A model generated the notes under the pieces. It worked only from the letters and a program-made list of their open reading frames with translations, ran no database searches and was not told where the DNA came from. DNA of 64,000 bases from the NCBI RefSeq assembly GCF_051020975.1, contig NC_135039.1, forward strand, positions 11,072,692 through 11,136,691, read 5' to 3'. A program made the translations under genes and the position numbers. Source of the stretch: Osmia lignaria lignaria. Lineage: Eukaryota > Arthropoda > Insecta > Hymenoptera > Megachilidae. Every line of letters starts with the position of its first letter. Position 1 is the first letter of the stretch. Positions 1 through 12,500 of this stretch are shown in pieces.

Positions 1-2512
1 ATTCGATCTGTTGTATTATATTTGTATTATATATATCATACAGCTCGTAGAAGATGTTAATTAATGAAAACACAGACACACTCACAGTGTATCATCGAAA
101 TTCTCTAAAATTATTCACCGTGGCTATTACCTGTTTCTAAACCACGTCCACATAACGAGACAGCGGGATTACAATAATTAAACGAGCCAGGAGACTCGGG
201 GGAATTAATTGGACAGTTTGCACCGTGTTTAATGGAACAACTGTTGGTAATCAGAGCGAGAATCAAATCAATTTTCATTAACCCGTTCGGCAACCGTCTC
301 ATTAGAAAATGACCTTTGAAAATCAACCATTTCACCCTTATTTATAACAAAATTAAAAGTTTTGATTAAATTTAAGAAAATGGGGTATTTTATTATCATA
401 GATAGCCCTTGACCTGGTGATTCCAATGGTGGTCATCCTATCCCTTAACTCCCCCCCTTCGCGCTCCCCCCCAGGAGTCAAAAACTGAAATGGTCCAAAA
501 AGTGTTTTTTTGCACTGATCTCAGTGAGTACATCCCCCCCCCCCCAAATAAAATAAAATTTAAAAAACTAACCTAACCTAACCACGTTTTGGACCATATC
601 AGTTTTAGCTCCTGGGAGGGCGGAGGGGAGGAGTTAATAATTCAAAAACGAAACTTCAACCAACATTTTGGTAAAGAAAAAAGTTGTTCAGAATCACCCC
701 AGCAACCTCCCATTTCCGGGAGTTACGCGAGTTTCGGCACCCTGTATATATATTTCAATTTTGTAGAAATTCATTAAATAGGAACTACAATTACCTTAGT
801 CTCCTGTGAACGTATCCATAATCTACCTTATCCATTCTTATTGGGTATGGGCTTCTAGATCCCAGAAGACTAGTTTCCACTAATTGCCCTAAGTGTAGGT
901 CCTCGGAAACAGCCAAGGTTTCATGCGTATCACAAATTCCACTTAATGTCCTGACAGGGTCCTTCAAACAGGAGGTTGGTCCTTGGAGTGTACTGGGCAT
1001 ACCAAGTGTAAATCACTGGTCTAGTAGAGTCTAAAATAAAAAAAGAAAAGAAACTACTGGGTTCCAAATTAATTGTCTCAGTCATAAATGAATTTTAAGC
1101 CCTCTATTCTCAGAAGTACTCAAAATCTAAAATTTCTATTTCTATTTCTATTTCTCTAAAAAAAAGAAGTTTGGATCCCACTTAATGTCCTGACAGAGTC
1201 CTTCCAAATCAATTGTCTCAGTCATAAATGAATTTTAAGCCCTCTATTCTCAGAAGTACTTAAAATCTAAAATTTCTATTTCTATTTCTATTTCTCTAAA
1301 AAAAAGACGAGACTGAGAAAAGCAGTGGCGTACATTCGATGTTGAAAAGGCATTCACTGGAAATGGACGTTGAATTCAAAGGACGCAGAGTCCAGGCTGT
1401 GACAGTAGCTTTTTCCGGACATTCGAACGGGAATAACACGGTTTATACAAGTTTATCGAACGTCCGAGCCGAGCTTAACGAGTCCCGCTCCTACTTTCTC
1501 CGCGAGTAATTGCTTCTTGTCTAGAAAATGGCTCCGGAAATATGTGTTTTCCCTGGCTCGCGTTCCGGAACTCTCGACGAGGGGGAATCCGTGCGGATAT
1601 TTGCGTTTCATCAGCCTCGACATAAAGAAAGGAATCGGCGAGGCAAGAAGTTCTTTTTAATTAAAGAAATCTTGATTTTCTCCTTTTTTCATGAAAACTG
1701 AAAGATATTTCAAATATTAGTCAATTTCATTCAGGAATTAAGTTTTTCTTTTGTAAGTTTGTTGACAAATTAAATTAACTCTTAAGCAACTGTTTATGAA
1801 TTATTTCAATCTCGTTAATTATTCCTTCCGGATGCGCCTCTCGTTTGAATAACCTGAATAAAAAGAGACGCTGAAAGGTCTGCTTTTTTCCACGGGAAGG
1901 TCGATAAATGTCTTCGAGGAACAGTCTGGAAGAGTTTAATCGCGTCGGAAAATTGTCTGAACCGTTACATGAGTTGGCGGTGTTAATTTTCCAAAGGTTC
2001 TTGTCGATATAGTTTTATTTAAAAGTTTACTTTGCCGCCTACGTTCGATGCAATACTTCAAACCGTTTAAAATCGCTTCATTTACATCCTCCTACTTAAC
2101 AAATAAATGAATCAATCTTGAAAAACGATTCTACAAATACAATTTTAGTTTGAAATTCAATTTGCATCTTACAAACGCTATTACCATAGTAATTAATGAA
2201 TCAGAATTTATTTTGAAAATCTACGAGATATTGAAAATTCCATACTTTACAAGAACCGAAGCAATAAGTGATTTTTAGAGCAAAGCAGAAAGAAGCTTTG
2301 AGAAGCTGAAAGGGGAAGGATAAAGTATTAAATTTCGATTTCCCAATCAGACGATGAAGCCCTTGTCTCGCGCCCTTTCAGTCTCCCCCTGCTTCTTTCA
2401 CCTCGTCTTATCCGGGACTTTCATCGCGCTTTCTGAATTCTTGATCAACCCTTCGACCCGATGTATTTCTACTTCTCAAAGTCTTACCCCTCCTCCGTGA
2501 TTTGATTAACAG
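1..2512. other. Intron or upstream region of the cyclase gene with repeats
   Basis: No coding exon recognised. Contents: an inverted pair of C-rich/G-rich segments around 440-640 enclosing a poly-C run and a short (CCTAA)3 run near 572-590; a fragment of the ACAGGGTG-type miniature element ending at about 757 (it shares GTTGTTCAGAATCA with copies near 26840 and 51010); a retroposon-like stretch at 790-1040 ending in an A-rich tail; and a direct duplication of about 95 bp (about 1070-1165 and 1208-1306), each copy containing (TTTCTA)n. From 1320 to 2512 I see only AT-rich intron and the polypyrimidine tract before the exon at 2513. Confidence 0.6.
1070..1306. repeat. Direct duplication of about 95 bp
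   Basis: The stretch beginning AATTGTCTCAGTCATAAATG and ending in (TTTCTA)n then an A run occurs twice, at about 1070-1165 and 1208-1306, differing at very few positions. The spacer repeats CACTTAATGTCCTGACAG from 940-960, which suggests local duplication of a larger unit. Confidence 0.85.
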
Positions 2513-3581
2513 GGCGAAGTGGCGGCTAGGTCCGTCGGCGGACCAGCGAGAAGCACCAGGAGGTGGGCCAGTTTGAGGCAGCACGTGAGCAGCAACGATG
2601 GCGGCAAGCCTAAGGTCGAGCTACTGTTGGATCCTCCGGGTTCCAAGTCGTCGACACCGTCTTCGCAGCCTCACACACCGAACACACCCAAGACGCCTCA
2701 CACACCCCTGAGGAAGTCCAACTGGGAGGTGATAGAGCACTTCACCGGTGCACCGCGTCCCTCCATCATCACGGTAAGTAATGGAACACCAAAAATAATA
2801 GTATCCTTGGTAATAATGTGGGGATTGTGAGGGGAGCGTGGCGTTCGCGGTGCCCACCTTTTTTTTTTACGTGGGGGAAATCTACCAAAGACACCTGCCC
2901 ACCTGGGGGAGGCTCCGGAGGTAGTGCGGGGTTTTACCCGCTAAAACCCCCACGGTGGCCTGCACTGGGGCTATAGGGAGGGCCCCGGAATTTCTGAAGA
3001 ACACAAGCGGACGCCCACTCCCGGCGATCCCCACTGCCGGCATTCCCCACTCCCGACGTCCCCCACTTCCGGCGATCCCCACTCCCGGCATCTCTGCCCT
3101 GGGCCTTTCTTGTGATGGCCGTAAGGTGTCGCGCGTGTAATCATCCTTTCTCGCAAGCGGTCCATTACGGGCCTTGTCGCTATACGGGCCTTGTCGCTAT
3201 ACGGGCCTTGTCGCTATACGGGCCTTATCGATATACGGGCCTTTATATATATAAAATTTGTGAATATAGAACCCAGGCGTCTGAGGCAGGGACCGTCCAC
3301 GTCAGCCCCACTGACGAGTTCTAGTGGTCGGTTCCCGGGAATCGCCCCATAATTCTTCCACCGGTATCCTACAATAATTATTCAAATATTGAATACACGA
3401 ATGCTTTACCTGTTTATAGATGAACCGAGGATCTGAAATCGGCGTTGGGCTAACCGGGAATAGCGTAGAGGCGACGCAGGAGGTGAACGTGAACACGCCG
3501 ATCACTCAACCGGCCAGGAAATGTGCCCTCTGTCGGTTTCTGAAATCGTTGTGCGCCTCCCATCGGTTCAAGAACTTGCAG
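2513..3581 (+). other. Adenylate cyclase N-terminal cytoplasmic exons
   Basis: Two phase-0 exons (2513-2773 and 3420-3581). The first follows acceptor ...ttaacag, opens with codons GGC GAA GTG and encodes a basic, Ser/Thr/Pro-rich stretch with a repeated HTP(N/L)-type motif (HTPNTPKTPHTPLRKSNW), then ends at a good GTAAGT donor. The second begins with ATG exactly at the splice acceptor (3420), so it could also serve as the first codon of a shorter isoform. It ends ...CRFLKSLCASHRFKNLQ and runs straight into the VEMLYQRYF motif before helix 1. The N-terminus is the least conserved part of this family, so this region is assigned by open frame and splice sites rather than by similarity. The 650-bp intron between the exons holds GC-rich repeats at 2830-3330. 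Confidence 0.75.
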
Positions 3582-6500
3582 GTAATTCAGCCACATACCA
3601 ATTTCTGTTATTTTATGTCCTGAAACCATGTCAGAGTATCTAGAACCATTAGTAATAGTTTGGAGAGGATAAAAGGAGAGCTCAAAATCGTGCAACAAGT
3701 TAGAGGAAATCCGGTGCAACCGGTTACATGCAGTTTCGAACTCGGAGTTCTTACTTTCGTTCTGGAAACGAGTATCCGCGATGTGCAACCGACACGTTCC
3801 CACAAATCTGCGGCGGGAACGAAACGCGCAAACTGTTCGTCGAAATGCTTCGAGGGGAATCATTAAAAGTTTGACTTTCCATTTAACAAGATTCATTGCG
3901 AACTGTTTTTAAAGCTATCGACATTTATCGTTCGCAGAGAAAACAATTAACTTTTTCCCGTTCGTGAAATTGATTTTTTTCTTTATTTAGAAAATGAAAG
4001 AAATTGTTTTTGTTTTAACTGTACGTTCCTCGAAATCGAGTAGATATCCGTTCCAGGAAGTGCTACGTTTTTGAACAAGTGAAAAATGGTAAACCTTGCA
4101 ACAGAAGGAATTTTTATACCGGAATGGTGATCAATAAACAATTGAGATTTCATGTTCGCGATAATAAACAAATTCAACGTGCGTGGAAACATTATTGTCG
4201 ATAATATCTCGTGGCACGATGCTTCGATTATCCACTTGACTAAGCTAATTCCACGCTACACGTTGTACGATAAAGCTTGAAAAAATCAGATTGCAAGCAT
4301 TTAACTATCGATCGATTAATTCTGGGTTTCCAAGAAATCACTGCGTCAGATTTCAACCCTCGTTAACCCTTTGGGGATGGAACATTCTCAAGCTTGCACA
4401 GAGTATTATTAATTTAAGATAAAAGAAGTAATAATTCCATTCTTCAAAGCAGATTCGGTACCTTTAATATTACACTTTCTTAGTTACTATTTTAAATTCA
4501 AATATTCTCCCGCGCTTTTGTGAATTTGAAAAATGGCGCGAGAATATGATATCAATAACAATAAATTAAAATGTAGTTTCTATAACTTCTTAAAAATAAG
4601 CCATTTTAAAAAATAAAAAGGCACCGAATTAATTTGTACACCTAATACTATGACAATTAATAAAAATAAACGTAGTACTACGTTTTCCTTTAAAATTCGA
4701 ACTAAAGTTAATAATGCAAGAAAACGTAAAAGAAACAACGATCGTCTACCTCTTTCCTGATTTATTTTGTTCGAAACGACGGAGTCTGTGTTTTCATGGT
4801 TCCTTTAATTCTAGGGATCCCTAAATCCCTCCCGAGACGAAGTAAATTTAAATTCTGTCGAACTGTACCTCTTCCTGTTGTTTCTTTTTTAATTTTGTTT
4901 TGTTTCGCTTCGCTTTTCGCGTCCGTGCTTCTCTTTCTGATCGAACGTGCTCAATTCTCTACGGCTAAATTAATCCCAGCACGAGACTGGCCAACGATTT
5001 TTCAACTCTTCAACTTCTCGACTGGTACCGGTGTAACAATCTCCGACGCCAAAATTGAAAAAGTTAGCGGCCTCCTTCAAACGCCTGTGAATTAAACAAA
5101 AGGGACCAATTGCAATTCCGCAGTTGATACTTTCAGACAATTATAAAAATAATGTTACATTACTGAACCGATCCTTGAAAGCATAAGTGTGAATAAAAAG
5201 AAGGTCAAATTAATTTGAATTAATTTAATTGTCCTAACGCGCGACACGCATCTAATATTCGCTTTATCGCAACACACTGCAATTCATTCATCGTGCAAAC
5301 ACACGTTGCTCGTTTTCCTTTGATTGCAACATCCGCAGGACCGTTTAAAGTAGTATAATATCTCATTTCTGCCACGCGATTTGCTCCGACGCGTTCCAGC
5401 CGCTTTTCAACGGACCATTTCCACCACCCCCGCCACTATTTTCATGTAAATGAACGCGTGAGCTCTGCTTCGTTGAACCTGCATCGCAATATGAATAATT
5501 TCTCTAAGATATTCGACCATCAAATTCAGTTTCAGAATTTCATTCAACAGATTTCATCTGCTTTTTGATCAAGTCCCACCATGGTCCACATGTTACTTTA
5601 TAATGTTTCCCTTTCAGGTGGAGATGCTGTACCAACGCTACTTCCTGAGGATGAATCAAAGTAACACGACCCACGTGCTCGGCCTACTGGCAGGGCTGGC
5701 TCTGGCTCTAGGTCTGCTTTTAATTCTGAGAATCCTTCTGGAGGACAACCAGCAGTTTTTCGTCACTCTTGAAAGACCTGAGAACCTGTCCTTGGCGGTC
5801 ACCCTGCTGATCTGCATCATGGTTTATGCTGGTAGCTATATGAAAATGATACAACACTGTCCAAGAAAGGAGATGACCATCTCCATACCTTAGTCGATCC
5901 CCATTGTCCCGGCAAATTTTTACCCCATGGAATCCATAGAATAAGTCGCCAAGATGATCTGTACCAAGTTTTATCCAAATCGATTAATGGGAACATGGTC
6001 TATTCTGTGGATTCCATGGGGTACAAATTTGGCGGGACAATGGGGATCGACTAAGGTATGGAGATGGCTATCTCCTTTAAACCTTTTTCTATTTTCCAAT
6101 TGGGACGTGGGCCCCACGTTGGGAAACACTGGTGTAATTAGTCTTTCTAAAGAGGCTGCAAAAGTACATTAATTACTGTTACACTAACTCCTCAATGTCA
6201 ATTGGATTTCCAGCACTGGTAGCAGCCATATCAAGGCCAGGTATGAATGAGATCTGGTTAGCTGGGGTCAGTGGGATCGTCCTGGTGACATTACTAGCCC
6301 TTCAACTGGCCCTCAACATCCACCTGGCCCTTGGATCAAAGGAGCACCGAAGCGGAGGCCCGCTAGCTGCAGCCTGGGCTGTTTGTTTCTTCATCTACAT
6401 GGCGTACGCACTGCTGCCCATTCGTCTGCGACACGCTTGCATCGCTGGCTTCATCTTCTCATTGGCGCACCTGATCGGCGCTTTCGCTCTCTACCCTTCC

Positions 6501-9500
6501 CACTATCCAGCCATGATGGAGCACGTAAGTGACATTCTTCAATTTTTACAATTAAGAATTATACTGACTCTCTGTGCACTAATGGTGACTTTAGTCACCC
6601 GTCCCACTAGACGGTGAATTTCGCATTCATTTATAACTTTGGTAGAGCAGAATATTATTACATTGTTATTTCTATAGTGCCCGATTTCTTGTACTTAATT
6701 TCTATTTTATTTTATATTATGTAGGCATTTAGTTTAGTGGAGAGGGGGAGGGTTTTCGTCTCCCCGGACGCTTCGAGTTCGGGCTGGGAACCGCTAGGTG
6801 GCGGCGAGGTGACAGTGTTCTCGCAAGCACTTGCCCGGTATGCCGTTCAAATATATATAAGTTCCGAATAGCGGTGCGATAGGTGTCTGGGGTAGGGATC
6901 GTCTGTTGTCAGCGCCACTGATCTGAGAGACGATCTGGAGACGAAACGCCTTTTTCTCACCAACAATTGACGAGATTATTATTTTATTATTTTTATTTTT
7001 TAAGTGCGTCTGCATTAGGATTGCCCCATACCGGGACAGCGCATTCGCGGGCAAATCCGTCCTAGCGAAAAGGTTAACGATTCAGAGGAATACCTTAGGA
7101 GTTGGATGATCTCTAACAAAGCTCCAATGTCGAAGCATCTGACAGGTCATAAAATAGCTGAGAACGTTACAATTAACCAACAGAATGTAATAGAATCCAA
7201 TCAGGGAATTCCAGCGTACCTAAAATCATTGAACGCTGAATTTGAAGTCTAATTAACAGTAGAGCTGTATTACTAGAGTAACATTTGTTGATTGTGGTGC
7301 GTTCGATTAATCCCTTTGCCTGAAAGATTTAGTGACGTCAAATGGTACATTTGCTCTGCTTCAGTCGTTCAACAAATTAGAATCCTATTCTTCTTTGATT
7401 AAAAATGGCACTATAAAATCTGTAATCCCTCAACATATGCTGGCAAATTTTTAGCTTTCAAAATTACAAAATAACCGTGGAGTGAAAGATTTCTGCTGTC
7501 CAGGTTGAAAAATGAATTTCCTCAAACAGGAGGACTGTTTTTCTCGAGAAGCGTATCGCGGTGAAATTACCGGGAGGCGCGTTTTCCTCATTTTCTCGGG
7601 ATTTTTCGATCGTCAGGATAAAACGAGGAACATATGCGTGCACTGATAAGAGATAAGGGAAACACAGATCGATGACGGTGGAGCATAGAATAGACAGGAA
7701 CGATTGTGAAATCTCTTGAAAACGGTTCGTTGTTATTGGATTTCCTTCTAGCTCGCTGTCTTCATCCATCAAGCTCTTCGCTCGTCCTTTACCCAGCAAT
7801 TTATTTAGCTTTTATTACACTGAAAGCATGGGAATCGAGCGGATGCAACCTCCAGTTTTATCGACACACGTGGAAACAGTATCCCTTCTCCCTTCCATGA
7901 TAGATCAACTAAGTGCTTCCCACTGTCTTCATCCTCGCTTAAGTCGCACCTGAAAATAAGAAATTTAATGAAACATTTATAAGGAAACTTAAACAGCTTT
8001 TAATTCCATCCGTTGAAGCGTTAACGTCTAGAAATTTGAATGGAGAAATGATTAACCATAGCCTGAAAAGCGAATTAATTAACGTAGTTTACACGGATTC
8101 TCCTAACGGCTCGTTATCTCGTTGAACAAACACCTCCCCGTTAATTAATTAACTACAGTAAGAAAATAACGCAAGAAGCCGACGAGCCAACCCTTTTAAC
8201 CCGGGCCGCTATTAACTTAAATAATAACTACCATTTCCCACCGATAGGAAAAAGAAAACACAGTTGGTATAATTCCAACTTTCCTTCCAACATCCATAAA
8301 AACCCGGCACGTATCAATATCGACACCTTTTTTCCTTCGAGAGGGAAAGAATTCGAGAAAAGAATTCCTCGAAGGATGATGCGAGTCCTTCCTCGTAACT
8401 TTGGGAATAAAATAAGAAAATGAAAGGCTCGGACAAAAAAGGTGGGCAACACGTGTGTCTACACAGCCCATAAGCAGGTTCATGGGCCGATTACGAAGGG
8501 ATGTTGGTCGGTCGCCGAAGAGGGTGATCATGATTTTAAAGGCAATCGTGGCTGGAACACGTAGCACGGAGGCATCTCCTGTCTACCGGGTGACATCCTT
8601 TGAACACGACCTCAGCCGAGCTTATGGAAGTTGTCAAAGCGACATCGTGTCATGTTGGCACGACCTTGTTCGTGCGAACGAAAAGGGGCCGGGAATCTCG
8701 TCGCAAAAGGAATTTGTTATGAGGCAACTACGTGGAAATTTACTTGGAAAAGACTGCTATCCTCTACACGTAGTACTACGTGCCCTAGGAACCGGGTAAA
8801 GATTGCTCCCTGTAACACTGGATCTTATGAAATACGTGGAGTGTTTTGTAACGGGTTTTGTAAAAGGGGATTTCGATCGAGAACGTAGTACTACGTGTTG
8901 CAGGAACAAGCGTGGTACACAGAAATGTAACAGATTGCATAACGAAGATTGCAATGGGAAGATCAATGTTTCTGTAAGGTCCGTCGACAGTTTGCTCCTG
9001 GCAAACTTCAATCTCTATTATCGTAACCCCGCTGGTTCCGGATTCGACGATCGGGAGTGAAAGCTAATTGACCGAAGGGGGATAGTACAAAAGGGAGTAG
9101 CCGGCAATTTGCAAAATTGCCTGCCGCAAGGAGTTGGTATAAACAAAGCGAAAAAGGGAGGGAAGATTAATGGAGACGTCAAACGAATTCCTGATTCATC
9201 CAGCAACGCTTTTTCCCTATTAGATCCTTTCGACCAAATTGCTGTCGCCTATGTACTGCGCAGAGATGAGAAGATGATGAGCGGGACGGCATTGGGGCGA
9301 AGGGAGCATTCCGCACGCTCCGCCCTATCCACGCGTAATCCACACTATTCTACTTTAGTGGCACGATTTTACATAGGCGTAGCAATTCCGTATTTCCAAG
9401 GGAGACAGTACTATCATAGACAGAACTCTATAATACAGGCCTACGTCTATGGTTTAAAATCCACCGCAACGCAGACTTCGTATTATCTCACTTTGTCTCG

Positions 9501-12500
9501 AAGCGTCTTTGTCAGGCGACGCCATTACTATATGTCACTGCATTGGGCAATAGCGCCCAACGATCTAGTGTGCCCGATGACCAATCGTACCCGCATTCCT
9601 TCCGTTTATCATCTTCTCATCTCTGCATAGTATTGTGCACTGGTCACAAGAAGTTCCGCAGGAGGGCACAGTGGGGGGGGGGGGGGGGGGGGGGGGTACT
9701 ATGCACACTTGCACTGATTCCCTAGTTTTACACGGGTCTAATTGGTAGATTTAACGAGTGAGCTGAGTTGGGGCGCGACCAATCAGATTGCGTTATTCTT
9801 GCGGGACTTCTTGCGATTGGTGGACAGTACTTCCTTTTGCCTCACCTGAGAAATATTTAATTAAAAATCAGGAAATTTTAAAGTTATTATAATAGGGGCA
9901 GTACTTGTCCTTCAAACTTAATGGCTGATGGAACATCTAAAATATTCCAGACCGGTCGTTGATACTTTCCCTTAGAAAAATGATGAGTCCTCGTTCACTG
10001 TGTCCGGAGTTTGGGAACATCGATGCGTGAAGAGAAAAGTTGTCTTCTAAAAATATCGTTGATCATACATCACAAGTTTCAATCACCAATCCCCCAGTGT
10101 ACACCGCGAAAGCTTCTCATGGTCGTCGAATGGACGGCCAATATATCTCAACTTCTCCCTGTCTCTGCCAATAAAAATGAATCTAATCAGGCTCGAGCAA
10201 ACTGGGGGGGGGGGGGGGGGGGGGGGGGGGAGGACCTGGCCAGAGTTACGAACCAGCTTCTAATGCCCTCGTCTTCGTTACGAGGGCAAAAAAAGGAGAC
10301 GAACGGTCCTCCAAAGTGTACATACCATATATCTGGGAGGATACACTTGGTCGAGCAAGCAAACAGAGGAGAAAATAGCCGGAGAAAGTTGGGAATTCAA
10401 TTACCCCGGGTCGTAGAGCAAGGCAGTGTTGGCCTAATGGCGGGCAGGACACGTTCGCCAACCCACTGGTGAAGAGAAAAACAGCGAGCGACGTTTCGCG
10501 TTCCTCGACTCGTGCACGAGGAAAACGATGGGATTCTTTTTCCTACCGTGAAACTCGCGTCACGGGAGGACTGAATATTTTACCCGGCTCTGTGTATCTT
10601 CTCGCTACTCCACAGAGGGAAAGAAATTCCTTCGATTCGAAACGGCTTCCACAGAAAGCTTTCAAACTTCCTCCATCGACCTGCTTCTTGCACAGAGTCT
10701 TAGGGTGAAGTCTGTCAACTTTCCTTCTAGCCTCCTATCTATAAATAATAAAATTAAGAAAATAATGTGAATAATAAAAAATTGTTGAATTGTTATATAT
10801 TATGGAAAATTTAAGTAAAAACTTAGAAGTGTCCAGAATTAATTCCACTAGTGTATGTAACAATGATTTTACAACAAGTTTTCTATAAAATCATGGTGAC
10901 ACATTGCATGTAGTACGCTCCTGAAATGTCACTATGTTGATCAAATACTTTCCATCATTATAATTTTTATTTAACACTTTGGGCGCCACGTCACTCATAT
11001 TATTAGGAATTCTTTGATTTACTTAATTGGAAATACTTGTATTAGATACTTGAAATTGTGGATAAAAATAAAATGAAATGATTTATGAAGACAAAAATTT
11101 TCAATGATTTTAGCGTGGTAGTCAAAGTGTAAATCAAAATGTAGCGACTAATTATAGATCCTTGGAAATGCATTTGATCAATAATTTAAGAAGAAAGAAA
11201 GAAAGCTGTATTTCAAGAAAACTAGGAACATCCTTACTATTTGATCAATTCCGTGACTGTATATCAGTTACAAACGATTTCGCTTTGTAACAAGCAGAAC
11301 GGCCCTGTTGTTCGAACCGTGTTCAGATAAACGAAGTTTCATCGTCAGTTTGTCCCTTTTATCGAAACGAACAGGCGCGCAAAGCAACGAGTCAGAAAAC
11401 ATTTCCGTTGTCGAGGGGCGGATCGATGTCGCGTAGGAAAATCGCCTCGTTAGCTGGCAACGATACGTTTCAATCGGCTGCTCCCGCGACCGCGAGCGAT
11501 ATCGCCTCGTCACCCAGCACCAGGAAACACGGTTCACCGATTTATTACGTCCGTGCATGAATATCTCGCTGGAATTTCCATTATGCAGGCGATTCCGCTC
11601 CTGATAACCTGGCTCTGATCGCCTCGAAATTTCCATCGAGAAATCTTCCACGCACGATAACACCCCTTTTTAAGAGATTAAATCACGAATCGCGAATTTC
11701 CGATCGCCAATACCTTCGGGAACTCGCACCTTTCCATTGAAACGTAGTACTACGTTCTACTCGTTTCACTGATTTAAATTAACCCCTGGTTGCATTGTTA
11801 TTATATTTTCACTTCAAAAATTTGCTAAAAGAAAATTGTACAACGAAGGGTTAAGATATTGTGATCCGACAATTATTATTTGCTGAATAATTATTTGAAA
11901 TCCCCGCTGTCCTCGATGGAAAAATTTGCAACCCCTTCGATATAACATCTCTAGCCATACATATGTAGGTGGCACGAACGTGTCCCAACAGCACCCAACG
12001 ACTTTGTTATTCATATATTCCTCATCTCGATGGAACGAGGAGAGAAACAAAATTATAGAGGCTGGTACGCAAAGCGAAACGACTCGTCGCAGAGAAATTC
12101 GAGGGGTTCGACCCCAAAATGATCGCATCCGTGTCCAAAAGAAATTGCTGTTTTCCTTCCGTCATTAAAATACAGTTATTACTACAGGGGACAGTGCTCT
12201 GTGGTCAGAGCCAGTTTTAGCAATATTGGCGCCCCGGGCAAGATTATCGTGGCGCCCATTCAGGGGCTAAAAAACGCGTCAGGGAAGATGTAGACATAAA
12301 TGTCGCAGCATATATAGCATATATGTAATATTACATATGAGATGTAGATGGAGAGAAGAGACAATGGGAATGGGGGACACTGGGCTGCAGCGCCCCCTAC
12401 AGATCTAGCGCCCTGGACGATTGCCCGACCGCGTGCCCCCCTAACGCCGGCCCTGTCTATGGTGTCATTCCTTATCTACGAAGCATCGTGTCCGTCGTGG

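Noticed and set aside
3450..3896. 148-codon minus-strand frame
   Set aside because: Antisense to a secure cyclase exon and its intron; no family resemblance.
9109..9630. 173-codon open frame on the + strand
   Set aside because: Starts without ATG, has no recognisable domain, and overlaps an inverted-repeat element (9253-9640) whose mirrored ends explain part of it.
9671..9697. Poly-G run (also about 10204-10230 and 46100-46118) considered as a G-quadruplex regulator
   Set aside because: Homopolymers of this length are prone to sequencing error and have no positional link to a promoter here; not reported as functional.
11268..11663. 131-codon minus-strand frame in the cyclase intron
   Set aside because: Arg/Ser-rich without motifs, no splice or polyadenylation signals around it; likely chance in a GC-richer patch.
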